A stretch of DNA of 64,000 bases from Dipteronia dyeriana (lineage: Eukaryota; Streptophyta; Magnoliopsida; Sapindales; Sapindaceae), in NCBI GenBank assembly GCA_032871835.1, contig CM065298.1, forward strand, positions 94,611,891 to 94,675,890, given 5' to 3'. Shown here piece after piece: positions 1 to 11,352 of this stretch (position 1 is the first letter of the stretch; every line of letters starts with the position of its first letter). The notes under the pieces are model-generated. The model was not told the DNA's origin, ran no database searches, and saw only the letters and a list, made by a program, of their open reading frames with translations. The translations under genes and the position numbers were made by a program.

Positions 1-1853
1 GTGGCTCGACATGGAGCTGAAAAGCTTACAAGGAAGTTGTTGCCTGTCGACTCAATTTCAACTCTTCTATTTAAGCAACCTTTCTCCTGGAACCGGAAGT
101 ATGTTTTCTTGGGTTTATTCTATTCTCTTGAATAACTTTTGGGTGTTGTATTTACATTTGTATCCATGTTCGCTTCATTGTGACGATGATGTATTGGTTT
201 ACAAATTTCTACTGGGGAAACTATCTAGCACTGCCAATCTTGCTTATGATATGCTTGATATTGGAAATTTGGAATATTTTAAATACACTAGGCGAATGCT
301 TGTTTACGGTGTACCTGTATCATTGATGATATTTTGTTTTACTGGTTACGTGGCAATGGTTTTCTTAATGTTAGTTTAGATCATGCCATACCCAACAGCC
401 AATATGGAAAATGAAAAATGAAAATAAGCAAAAGCAACCTAGCATTTTAGGGCTTTGGGATGCTTTGATTTTAACAGATACAATTTGGCATAATGTCTTA
501 CCAAATATAAGAGGTTTCATACTTTCATGGCTGATCCCTCTCTTAGTTGGCTTGTGGATGGTTTGCATTGAAGGCATGTATGTCTTTATATTTTGAAGTT
601 AGTTGGTCATTTTTATGGAAAGGAGTAAAAACTACTGAACATGTAGAACTGAGTGTTTAGGTGGCTGTGGGAAGAATTATTTCTCCAGTAGCTTTGGGTG
701 CTCAGCCATTTTGCTGTTAGAAGGCACAGTGTTTAGTTTTCATACAATGGCATTATGTATCCCCTCCATTGAAATCATAAGCAGTTATTTTCTTTTTTCA
801 AATTTAAAATTTTGATTTTCCATGTCAAAGCAAAGTGCTTTTAGTTTGGTGTTCTAATCTATCAAAAGTATTTGAGCTGTGAACAAAACTATTCACGGCC
901 CCAGTGTGTAAACCATGTTCTCTTTAAGTGAAATTTATCAAATGTTCTCATTGGAACAAAATTCCATGTATTTATATGAAATTGGAATCAAGGTGACCTT
1001 ATTGTATAAGTTTGCAATGCCCTAGCCTATTACATCAATGGTGACATATAATACAAATATCAAGTCAACCGAGTAGCGACTTAAAAGAAGGCTTCTTTCT
1101 ACATATCTAGAAGGAATATGATTTTCTTAGTTCCCTAGTGATTCTATGAAACCAGAAATGTTTATTATTTATGTTCTGATTGTTGCTCCTCTTTGTAAAC
1201 TTTTATTTCCACCGAAAGATTAGATTGTAGTTTAGCATCTATTATGTTGTAATGATTTCTGGGTAGATATCCATGAAATTGATGGTGTATGGGTGCCACA
1301 GTATCAGGTTGCTAACCTGTTCTGGTAGTTCTAAATTTGGTAAGGTACTAAGGTCCCATTTATCTACTTGTAATGGATCACATGCAAATATGATATACAG
1401 TTAGAATCCCAGTGAAGATGCTATTGACATGGTTGCTTAGTCAATTGAGTTTTGTCATGTCAATATTATTAGAAAGTAAAAAACTAGTGTTTTTGTCACC
1501 ATCTTGATTCGAATTGGCTGTGGCTTTTCTGCTTCCCTTGTTATGTAATTTCTTATTCTTTAGGTACTGAGACTGACCTTTGTATTTGCCAGTATGGTAG
1601 ATGGCAAGTGCTGACCTTATATTACCTGTTCTCATTTTTAACAGGATTGAATTGGAAGCAGATTATATAGGTCTCATGCTACTCGCTTCTGCTGGCTATG
1701 ATCCTCGAGTGGCACCTAAAGCATTAGAGAAGTTAGATCAAATTAATGGTGATTATATCTATCCGTCAGCGAAGGAGAGAGCTCAGTTACTGGCTCAAGC
1801 TGAAGTTATGGAAGAAGCGCTGTGTATCTACAGAGAAATTAGACCAGGTTACT
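1..1853 (+). pseudogene. OMA1-like M48 metalloprotease, 5'-truncated copy (block 1)
   Basis: Remnant of a gene for a mitochondrial inner-membrane M48 zinc metalloprotease of the OMA1 type. The window opens inside the exon that begins just after the split zinc motif: VARHGAE is readable from base 1, and the exon runs to about base 110. A last exon follows after a 1.5-kb intron, at about 1644-1853. It contains RIELEADYIGL and ASAGYDPRVAP and ends with a helix-like stretch holding QAEVMEEAL, the usual C-terminal part of plant OMA1. The first exon is outside the window. The middle exon is shorter than in the family and the sequence after it is non-coding, so this copy is probably dead. It is nearly parallel to 14330-16142 through exons and intron alike, which shows DNA-level duplication rather than a retrocopy. 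The family assignment rests on remembered plant OMA1 motifs. Confidence 0.72.
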
Positions 1854-2489
1854 GAGTCGAAGGTTTTATTTGTGGCAGCAGCAAATACATGTTCCAAATT
1901 GAATTCTCTGTCGTTCGCTGGCTCTGAGCGGAATCTGTCGATCTTCAAAAGTTTCTAAAGAGTCGTTATCCAAAATGCAACCGAAACCCACTACAATTAC
2001 GTCAAAGCCCCTCTTCGCCGCACAATTGCTGCCGACAAGTTAATCATCACCGTCGTTGAGAACATCTTCCTCAGGCGCTGGTGAACAAAGTACAAAACCC
2101 AAGTGTTGGTTTCCAGATTCGAGCTACGTGGATAGTGAGTCACACTTTTTGCTTATCGAGAGTTCAAAAGAAAGCTCTAGTAAAAATCAATCTCATTGCA
2201 TTATTTGCAACAAAAAATAATCAAAAGACAAAAGATTGCTACTGCAAATGTCGAAGATGCAAGATAGAGATGACAATGAGGCAAATTTCGCAAACAGAAG
2301 CGACGAATAATATTTACTCTTGTCATGCATAAATGGAGAAGATGAATCAAAAAGTACATGGTTTTTAGTAATCATATGACTGGAAATCATGACGTCTTCA
2401 TGGAGCTTAAGGAAAGTTTGACTCGCACAGCTGATGGAAGGGGTGCAGTGTTTAATATTTACTATTTTGTTTCATATTTTGATGATGAA
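1854..2489 (+). other. Spacer shared by the two OMA1-PPR blocks
   Basis: This stretch links the OMA1 remnant to the PPR remnant. Parts of it (about 1860-2130) match 16147-16206 and 17385-17560 in the second block, for example the shared phrase GATCTTCAAAAGTTTCTAA. Short open frames exist (1746-1958 and 2081-2332), but they are not kept in frame between the two copies, so no protein is claimed. Its use is as a marker: in the second block an insertion of about 1.2 kb interrupts it. Confidence 0.5.
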
Positions 2490-2765
2490 ATGCAATCGAA
2501 GAATGCAAGAACATGAAAGAGAGCTCAAACAAATACATTCCCAGATCATAAAATCTCCATACACACACAATAACCAACCCTATTTTCCTCATCTCCCGCC
2601 TCTTCTTTTGTGCCTTGTGGGGTCTACTATTCATGGTAAAGCCATTAAATTTGGGTCGTATGATGATGTTTTTGTGCAAAATTTTATGATTAGTTTGTGT
2701 ATGGCTTGTGGGTTTGTGACTAGATCCCAGAAGTTGTTTGATGAAATGTTTAATAGAGATATTAA
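2490..2765 (+). pseudogene. PPR gene fragment, truncated and internally deleted (copy 1)
   Basis: Readable frame resembling the intact PPR protein encoded at 30739-32400. It opens with the region around ELKQIHSQI and jumps, by an internal deletion, to LVGSTIHGKAIKFG. It continues through DDVFVQNFMISL to KLFDEMFNRDI and then leaves the homology and meets a stop at 2776-2778. Compared with the intact gene it lacks the stretch between about residues 45 and 135 and everything after about residue 190. It lies downstream of the OMA1 remnant in the same order as the second copy at 18673, so both derive from one ancestral OMA1-PPR arrangement. No function is expected. Confidence 0.8.
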
Positions 2766-3199
2766 ACCATGTTTCTGATTTCTTGCTGATAAATCTGTTG
2801 AGTGAGTGAATCACCATTTGTAGTATTCATTGATTGCTATGTATATTCATTCATGGAATTAATTTCATACCAAATGTCAAGTAGTAATAATAATAATTTC
2901 CCGAACACCATTAATGGTTTTGTTGGAACCTATCCCAATTTCATAGAAATCGAAAGACAAATAGATTCGTATTAAGAGTTTAGGGTTACTGTAATTTTTT
3001 GTTTATATAATTTTAAGAGTAATCTAATTATTACTTAATTAGTGTTTGATTTTGTATTTCATGTTTCTTTTATAATTTGAGTTGACTTTTTTTTTATGAT
3101 TAATTTTTTTAAAGTATTTAATTAAAATATACATTTTATAATATAAATTTCGCTATATCCTTTTGATTAATTAATAAAAACTTATCGTTCTATAAGTTC
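2766..3199. other. AT-rich spacer, no gene seen
   Basis: Homology to the PPR gene ends at about 2765. The rest is AT-rich sequence with homopolymer runs. I see no open frame with recognisable protein sequence and no clear repeat ends. Confidence 0.5.
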
Positions 3200-4600
3200 C
3201 ATAAAAAAAGAAAAAATTGTACTAATTTCCACTCCACTAACTTGAGGTGAAATTGTACCTCTAGATAGAAAATCATTTTATTTCACAAACCTCCCTGGAT
3301 TTCTTTTACAACAATTAAGATTATTTGTTGATCAATGTTGATTTTTTAAAAGTTACATTTACCGATGACCTTCAACCGGAATAATAAGAATTACCCCTAC
3401 CCAATGATAAATGAAAATAAATATTTATAATATTTAAACAAAAGAACAAGATAAATAAAAAAATGGATCTCCACCGTCCATCTCATGATGGACAGTGAAG
3501 ATCAAATAATAGATAAAATGAATTGAAATAAAAAGAAGATGATGGATAGATTGGATCTCCATAACATCATTGTTGTCATTTTGGTGATAATGACCAATAA
3601 CGTACGTGTATGGGCTAGGGTCGGCATTAACCCACCCTAACCAATCTTGAATTATTATTATTATTATTATTTTTTTTGCATGAAATTTTATCAAAATACC
3701 CATTGCATTGACATTTTTTTTTTTACATTTTTTTCCCAAACCAAATAATACTTGTAACTTGTATTAATCAAAACGTCCCATCCCAATCTTGAAAACATAC
3801 ATTTCATTTACTTAATTTATCAAAAGTGGACTCAATTTCTTTGTCAACATAAAAAATTGACTTTCAAATTACGTATGTTATGTAAAATTACATGAGTTTG
3901 ATTATTTTCATTATTATTTTGAAATTTCAGCCCACCCTAATCTTCTATCATGGTTAGATTCATGATAATGACTTAAATTTGTTTTTTCTCTTTATTGAGG
4001 TCATTTTATAGGTTAGTTTCTTACTCTAGATACGTGTGTTTAAAGCGAAAGAATGAGTTCAACACATAGGGAGAATTTCCATCTTTGGATAGAGAGATTC
4101 ACTTTTTCAGAGATGGATCCATGGGAGATCCAACCTTTATTTGTTTTCCCTGTCTTTTAGATAATATTTTAGTTGAGATCTATCTCTGGATGAAGAGATT
4201 TTGGTGATTTCCATTACCTAAGAATTTTGTAAATCCATAGAATTTATTGATAGCACAACAAGCTTTTGTTCTTGATTTCAAACAGTGCTTGTACAAGAAC
4301 ATTTTTTTTTTTAAAAATTAATACTTCTTTTATTTTTCTAATTGTTATTTTAAATTATGGAAAGCTGATGTGTCTGATTATGATTGGACAAGGGCTATTT
4401 AAGTTTAATTTATTTAATATCACTCTTGAAAATTCCATTTTGTTCTTTCAACCGTTAACTTGCAGTTAGTCAAACGTTTGGTCAACAAAATCCAAGGGAC
4501 ATTTGTGGAATAAAATGATCTTCTGTCTAAAGGTCCAATTTCACCTAAAGTTAGTGGGGATATTAGTGCAATACTGCAATGTTCCCTAAAAATATTATTC
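3200..4600. mobile_element. Long terminal-inverted-repeat element, non-coding
   Basis: About 3220-3300 is the imperfect reverse complement of about 4480-4580. Both contain the phrase ACTAAC TT(G/T)AGGTGAAATTG followed by a block ending in ATCATTTTATT. The inverted repeats are at least 80 bp, longer than in Stowaway or Tourist MITEs, which suggests a non-autonomous Mutator-like or foldback element. The interior has no transposase-like frame. Exact ends and a target duplication were not resolved, so the coordinates are approximate. Confidence 0.6.
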
Positions 4601-4657
4601 TGATTTTTTTAGGTTAATTGTACCAATAACCCTTTAATTATACGCGATGCAGTAATT

Positions 4658-5414
4658 AGTCATGACCATGGTTCCGGTTTCGAATCATCGATTTCTATTC
4701 TGATTCCAGAAACATCTGGAATTGGAACCGTTTGGAGGGGGTTTTGATTCCGATTACGGTTCCAGTCCGGTTTCGACGGTTCGAAAGGTTCGGTACTTTA
4801 AAAAAAATTATTAGCGATTCACTTCTCATTTCTCACAAAACCAGTTACCCAGATCAAACATTTTCTGAACCAAACGCTCCCTATCACACCCAATTACCCA
4901 GACCTGCCATCAATCATCATCATCCCCTTCAAGTCTTCATCACACAAATCGTCACATAAAATCACAAACTCTAGTCGAGAAGAAAATAAGTAAAATAAAA
5001 ATAAAAATCACAAATCACAAATCACAAATCGAAGAGAAGAAGAAGAGAGATAGATCAAAGAGAAGAAAACAAGAGAGTGATCGAACTTCGAAGAGAGAGA
5101 GAGAGATCGAAGAAGAGCCAAGAGATCGCCGACGATCGGCGGCGGCAATGGAATGAAGAAGAGATCACTGGTGACGGAGGGATCGATAGAGTGAAGGAAA
5201 GAAATAGAGAGAGGGAGAGAGATGAGAGCGGTCTGGAAGACGAAAGAGACAAAGTGAGATGAATATATATATATATATATATATATTCTGGCGGCCAAAC
5301 CTAGAAAAAAAAATTGGTCTGAAACCGGAATCAAACCTTAAGGCTCACGGTTTCGGTTTCGGTTCCGGTTATAATTCATTTCACATGGTTCGAACTGAAC
5401 TGTGGTCATGACTA
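4658..5414. mobile_element. hAT-like non-autonomous element
   Basis: The element opens with TAGTCATGACCATGGTT and closes with the inverse motif ending GGTCATGACTA, giving short terminal inverted repeats. The terminal regions are full of CGGTTTCGG/GGTTCG words, common in plant hAT-type MITEs. The middle is a purine-rich GAGA stretch (about 5040-5240) followed by an AT dinucleotide run. A clean 8-bp target duplication was not found; AGTAAT on the left resembles AGTAGTAAT on the right. Assignment to hAT is inference from sequence style and end structure. Confidence 0.5.
5263..5286. repeat. AT dinucleotide microsatellite
   Basis: An uninterrupted AT repeat of about 12 units inside the hAT-like element. 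Likely length-variable. Confidence 0.9.
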
Positions 5415-6144
5415 GTAGTAATGTGTCTCTTGATTTTTTTTACAGTAAATCTCTTGAACTTTCATTTTGTCGACAGAAATTGACAGAATAGCTTCACTTT
5501 CGTCCATTTTTTTATCGATTGCTCATCAAGTGGGTTCATACCAAGGGTCAAATCAAGAATAACATCTTAGTATTAATTGCACCAATACCCCTGAATTATA
5601 TGAGATGCAGCAATTTACCCTCTGAACCTTTTTTTTTTACAGTAAATCTTTTAAACTATCGAAAATTTACAATAATGGATGAAATGAAGACAAAACCCAT
5701 TTGCCGTCCATTTTCCGTCCATTTTCTCATCACGTGCATGGTAAAATTTGAATAAAATTCTGATTTTTTTTATAAAGATTATATTAAAAACAAAGACAAA
5801 AACAAAATTTAAATAAAATAAAAAAGCAAAAAGGTGGAGATCTAATCATCCAACAAAGGAGAAAATCTAGAAAAAATAATTTCTAGATCTAATCATCTAA
5901 ATGAACAAAATTCCATTTTCTTCTCCATTTACGAAATGTTGAAAGCCAACTCCTTTCCATTTACGAAAACCCATCTCCATCTTCATCTCTACAGATTTCT
6001 TTACTAATTGAAGCATGACCGGGAGGCATTAGACATGTAAAGTAACTTTAGTCATAATTTTATTTATACTATCTTTGTTTCGACTTTCAGTTTGTGCATC
6101 CCAGAGCTTGATTTTTAGTTTTAAATTCATAATAATAATTTAGG
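5415..6144. other. AT-rich spacer, no gene seen
   Basis: Two loosely similar stretches (about 5430-5480 and 5600-5660) share a TTTTTTTACAGTAAATCT phrase, suggesting an old local repeat. No recognisable coding sequence. Confidence 0.4.
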
Positions 6145-7107
6145 GTGATTAGCCTAGAGGCCACCCATTTGGTTGAATGCTGTCAATATGACTATTAAAA
6201 GAGAAATTCGGTTCAAAATTGTCATTACAAACGAATATTGTAACGGAAATGACGTTCGTTAGGAACTCTACACGAGTGGCTATCAATTTGTTTATACTCT
6301 ACCATATGGCCACCAAATTATGAATTAAAATTAAATAAAAAAAGGATATTTTTTTTGTAAAAGAATTGTTTACATTTTTTTTTACCTAAAGTTTAAAAGA
6401 AATGTTTTTCCATATAAAAAAATAAAAAAGGAAAGGTAAAAGTTATCTTTTTAAAAAACTGGAAAAAAAAAACGAAATCTTTGGTTTTTTAAATAATTTG
6501 GTAAAAAAAAACCTTATCTCCAACCTTCTGTGATGGACAGTAAAATTTGTGCTTTTTTTTTCAAAATAATAATTTAAGACAGCTTTTTTTAAAAAAAAAA
6601 AATTTGAAACTAGTTTTTTTTTTAAAAAAAATTTCATAATTGAGTGACCTATGTAGCAACTCACCAAATAGGTAGTCACTAGAGTAAGAGCTTGTTTGGT
6701 TGGGTTTTTGAATGACTCCGATTGGTAAAAGATCTAATTGCAATAGATCTATTAAAAATAAAGATTTTTTGTTTGGTTGGTAATTTTTTTTATTAAAAAA
6801 ATATCTATTTAGAGAAACACTTCCCCAAGAGTTCTTACTCAGTAGAGGTTTAAACTCTACCAGACTCTACTCAATTTAAAATAGACAATCTCAAAAGCCC
6901 ATCCAAACAACTCTAAAAAACTCAAATGGATATTTATAGACATTTTAAGACAATATAAAACTCAATCAAACAAACATTAAATTTCCTCATGGATGATAAC
7001 TTTTGTGACACTATTAATCTATAATGGCCATTTTGAATTAAATTAATCATCTAATGACTATTTTGGTAATGTTCAACCAAGTGAATGGTCACAAAGGTAA
7101 TTATCTC
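6145..7107. mobile_element. Inverted-repeat element, non-coding
   Basis: About 6145-6205 and 7050-7107 are imperfect reverse complements of each other. The left end reads toward CCATTTGGTTGAATG and the right end, inverted, reads toward CACTTGGTTGAACATT. The interior is A- and T-homopolymer rich with no coding sequence. This fits a decayed non-autonomous DNA transposon. The superfamily is not assignable by eye. Confidence 0.5.
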
Positions 7108-7375
7108 TGATAAATTTTTCTCAAAAGAGAGATTAACTAAAATTTGATTTGTCTTTTTTGTCAACATATCAATTGAATTGATCATCCAATTAGATATGTT
7201 TTTTTAATATAAATATTATGAATTTAAATATTTTATTTTGTATTAAAAGTTTAGAGTTACTGCAATTTTTAGATATATACAATTCTAAGAGTAATCTAAT
7301 CATTACTTAATTAGTGTTTGATTCTTTTATAATTTATTTGAACTTTTTTAATTAATTTTCTTAACATATTTTTTT

Positions 7376-7951
7376 TATAAGGTTTAATATTAAAAACATC
7401 CCCTCACTTTTGAACTATTATTAGATGTATAGTTACAAATACTTTTATTTTAGAAACCTTCCATGTGAACTAACACCGTTAGCATTTCGTTTACGTTGAC
7501 TGAGTTTGACAGTTAAAAAGTCTAAATATCTCTATCCAAGCTTCAATTGTATATGATACCCTTGTACTTTTACAAAATAAATTAATAAAATGAAATAAAA
7601 AATGAGAATGTTATCTTGTAAAGGGGAAGAAATTTTGTGAAATTTTTTATTCATAAATATAACAAAATTACAAATAAATCAAAAGTATTAAAAATAAATC
7701 ATAACATGCATTTATTTATGTATTTATTTATCTTTTTTTATAAATCAAAGTAAATAATCATTTTCAATACTTTTGGTTCATTTGTAATTTTGATATTTTA
7801 GACTTTTTAATAGTCAAACTCAGTCAATACAAACGGAATGCTAACGGTGTTAGTTCGTATGAGAGGTTTTTAAAAATAAAAGCATTTGTAACTATACATC
7901 CAATAATATTTCAAAGGTCAGGGGAGATTTTTAATATTAACCGTATTTATA
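7376..7951. mobile_element. Foldback-type element with about 150-bp inverted repeats
   Basis: The left arm (about 7376-7530) and right arm (about 7800-7951) are long reverse complements. Both contain AACTAACACCGTTAGCATT and TGGATGTATAGTTACAAAT or close variants. Only about 270 bp lies between the arms, so most of the element can fold into one hairpin. Such elements can be sources of small RNAs. No transposase is encoded. Confidence 0.7.
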
Positions 7952-8428
7952 ATATACATTTTACGGTACAAGCCTTGCCATTTCCTCTTAATTAGTTGTA
8001 TCATTATTTCTAATTAATGATTTTTTTTTGAATTCTCAAAGTTCAACAAAAAAAATATATTCTAACCGGCCTATTTTGATATTTACGGGGTTGTATTGAA
8101 TTGAGTTTTAATAAATTTTGAGGTGTTAGAATTTTATGGATTTATATGAGTTTAAAGACTATTAGAATTAAATGAACTAAACTTTCAGGATTCTGGAATT
8201 TTTTTAAAAAAAGTCATTAAACTTTATTTATAAATTATTAGAATTATCAAGACTTTATTTAAAGACTTTTTGAACTTTTTTAAATATAAGCCCTATACAT
8301 TTGCTAGTTAATATGCAGACTTTGAGCTGAGAAACCAAAACTAGCAAGTTGGTCTGAGCGGAAAAAACCCAAACACGATGTACTTTTCCAGAAGAGACAT
8401 CAACAAACAATGAAAACGCACATAAGTC
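7952..8428. other. AT-rich spacer, no gene seen
   Basis: Contains short T/A runs and no recognisable protein or repeat ends up to the start of the MULE relative at 8429. Confidence 0.4.
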
Positions 8429-9958
8429 ACTTTTTAGAGGTGACATTTCAACATTGTCAATATTTTAATAACTTATGTTTAAAAGACACATATTATGGTG
8501 AACGGACAAAAATACCATCAATAGTTGTTCCATCATTTTTTTCATTCATTTTTTTTTACAGTGAGAGTTGTGAAATAGAGAGAAAAAGTTCCGTTGAAAC
8601 TCAGGTGCTACGCAGACGAATTCGGGGGGTTGAGCTGCCCAGTCAGCTAGCAAGGGGGCGCATGGGGCAACACCTTCAAAGTTTTTTTTTTAAAAATTTA
8701 TTCTATTGTGTGTTGATAAAAGATTTGAGAATGGTTCAGGGTTAGGTTAGGGTTTGAAATCAGGTTGATTTTTTTTGTTGACAAAGATGAATTTGTGGGT
8801 TTTCGAGACTTTTTGAAACATTTCAGAGCTTTTTTGAACCAAATTCGAGCTTTTTTGAAACACGTCCGAGTTTTTTGTTTAGAAAAATTATGTTTTTTTA
8901 ACTTTGAATCTTCGAGACTTTTTGAAACTTGGTCGAACTTTTTTAAACAAAATTCGAGCTTTTTTATTCAAAACTCCGAGTTTTTTTGTCAACTGTCCAA
9001 CCTTTTACGGCAACTGTCTAAGCTTTTTTAAAATGAATTCAAGTATTTTTTTAACAAAAATTCTCGAATTCTTTCCAAAAAATCTCGTAAATAGTCAAAA
9101 AAATAAAATATCAGACCAATAGAAAAAAAGCTCGAATCAATAGAAAAAAAACACAAATCTTTTTTAAAAAAAACTTGGACAAGAAGAAAAAAAAGGAAGA
9201 AAAATAACCTCAAAAAATAATTTTAAAAAGCTTGAACCAATAAAAAAAAGCTCGAACTAATAGAAAAAAAGCTTATATCAATACAAAAAAAGTTTGAACC
9301 AATAAAAAAAAAAAATCGGACCAATACAAAAAAACTCAGACCAATAGAAAAAAGCTTGAAAAAGAAGAAAAATAACCTCGAAAAATAATTAAAAAAGCTC
9401 GGACCAATAAAAAAAACTCGAACTAATACAAAAAAAACTCGGACTAATACAAAAAAAGTTCGGATTTTTTTTTTAAAAAAGCTCGAAAAAGAAAAAAAAA
9501 AAAAAAAAACCTCAAAAAATAATTAAAGAAAAGGTTGAACCAATAAAAAAAGCTCGAACAAATAAAAAAAAACTCGAACCAATATAAAAAAAAACTCGCA
9601 CTAATAGAAAAAATACTCAGACCAATATAAAAAAAGCTCGAAAAATAATTAAAAAAAAACTCGTAACAATAGAATAAATGTCAGACTACTAAAAAAAACC
9701 TCGTGCATATTCTGGAGACTACATGTTCATACACGAATTGATACATTGTTAAACCAGTCACAAATGCATGAAAGAAAATAAGGAGATCGATTTTAAAACA
9801 ATTTTTTTGTAAAGAGAAGACAAATTTTATTTTTTAAAGTGTATGTGGAAGCACAAAAACACATTTTAAGGACAATTTGAACAGATCACCATAATATATG
9901 CTTTTTAAACATAAGCTATTAAACCGGTAACATCATTACAATACAATAACAAAAATGT
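8429..9958 (+). mobile_element. Non-autonomous MULE relative with CTCGA-type array (element 1)
   Basis: Both ends match the terminal repeats of the larger MULE at 47050-57748. The left end (8429-8520) reads through TTTAATAACTTATGTTTAAA and TATTATGGTGAACGG; the right end, inverted, reads TTTAATAGCTTATGTTTAAA and TATTATGGTGATCTG. Inside the left end is a roughly 250-bp segment (about 8555-8860) that also occurs, inverted, in the element at 44847-46066. The rest is a tandem array of AAAAAGCTCGAACCAATA-like units. No transposase or Ulp1 sequence is present, so it would depend on enzymes supplied elsewhere. No intact 9-bp target duplication was seen, which suggests age. Confidence 0.75.
8790..9705. 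repeat. CTCGA-type tandem array that reverses orientation near 9060
   Basis: Units of about 18-21 bp combine a CTCGA or CTCGGA core with A-runs and CCAATA. Up to about 9060 the units read as CGAG followed by T-runs (GAGCTTTTTTGAA); after that they read as A-runs followed by GCTCGAA. The array is therefore two arms in opposite orientation, with the switch close to the left end. Open frames across it (8765-9031, 8904-9122) are by-products of the repeat. Confidence 0.75.
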
Positions 9959-11169
9959 AACATTCCTTATTATTTCCACCATAAGCAAATACCACAATAG
10001 TATGAATAATAACGATCAACGTATTCGAAATTCTCAAAAACAAGTCCAAGAACCATTTTATAGGTATCATAATATCATATGACCTAATATCTCTCAAACC
10101 ATCTAATTATTAAAAAAAAAATGTTAGAACTAGTAATCTTCCGATGACCTAATATCTCTCTCTTCACATGTGGCCTAAGTCTCCATGCATTAGCTTACTC
10201 TTTCTCTTGCTCTTGGGTTTGTGAACTTGTGAAACTAGTTCTTCGATTATGGCGGAGTATAAATGATTTGTTTTTCAATTATGGAGCCTACAGATATTCA
10301 TTTTGTAAGTTGAGGTTTTTACACCTTTTGTTCATTCTTTCTTTCCTTTCCTTTTGCTAACAAAGAAACAACTCAACCACTAGCAGGGGCGGCTGCTCAA
10401 GGTAAAGCAATCAAAACTTGTACTTAGTGTCTCAAATAAAGGTAAAAATTTAGGGGACCGGATAATGATAAATTTTTATAATATTATTAAGAAGAAAATA
10501 AATCACTGTTCAAAAGATATCGTAATATATTATAAGATATTTTATTTATTTATTATTATTACTATCTAGAAAATAGGAACTTTTTTAAACCTATAAAATA
10601 AGATAATATTAATAATATTTTTAATTATTTATTAAAAAAAATTACCGATAGAAATCATTTATCATCGTAAGTGAGTATCCATAATCCTTACTTTTTAAGC
10701 ATTTTGATTATCCTTTTAAAAAACCATTTTTATTATTAAAAAAAAACCCTTAAACTCCTTCTCATTTAATTTTTTATCAAAAAGATTAAATAAATTAGTT
10801 CTTTTATTTATTGAAAAAGAAATTTTAAAACACCTTAAATATAGAAGTTTGATTAAAAAATTTACATCTCAAAAAACATGAAAAGTTAATTTTTATTAAT
10901 TTATTAGTATTATTATATATAATTGATGCTCTTTTTTTCCTTTTCTGAGGGCCATATAAACCTTTGAGCTGAGCCGGCCTGCAACAAGTGATAACAAAGA
11001 AAAGTTAAAGGCTTAGAAAAACATCTAGAAGCATGCTTTCAACACACAAGAAGCATGAAATCGACCCGCAAAAGCATTGTTTCAACCTCTACAATCTGAT
11101 CCTAATTTCTCCAGAGGGAGAATTAGGACACACCACACACGAGGAGGAATATATATCAAAACTAAAAGG

Positions 11170-11223
<54 letters not shown>

Positions 11224-11352
11224 GATCCTGATTGGGTTTTTCGACAACAAAATGTGTTAGTATGGGTCACTAGTATATATAATTGATTAGGTTATATAGA
11301 TTGGGAATGGAACCCAACACCTATTCAGTTTGTCAACCCAATCAAAACTTAG
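9959..11352. other. AT-rich spacer with microsatellite, no gene seen
   Basis: AT-rich with homopolymer runs and a dinucleotide repeat at 11172-11218. The 75-residue open frame at 11033-11260 runs into that repeat and resembles nothing I know. Confidence 0.4.
11172..11218. repeat. TA dinucleotide microsatellite
   Basis: Uninterrupted TA repeat of more than 20 units. Confidence 0.95.

Noticed and set aside
5077..5262. Arg/Glu-rich open frame
   Set aside because: Translation of a GAGA purine-rich stretch inside the hAT-like element; the opposite strand gives an equally long Ser/Leu frame.
8790..9705. Possible CRISPR-like repeat-spacer array
   Set aside because: Units are about 20 bp with A-runs, no distinct spacers, and the DNA is plant nuclear; this is a transposon minisatellite.
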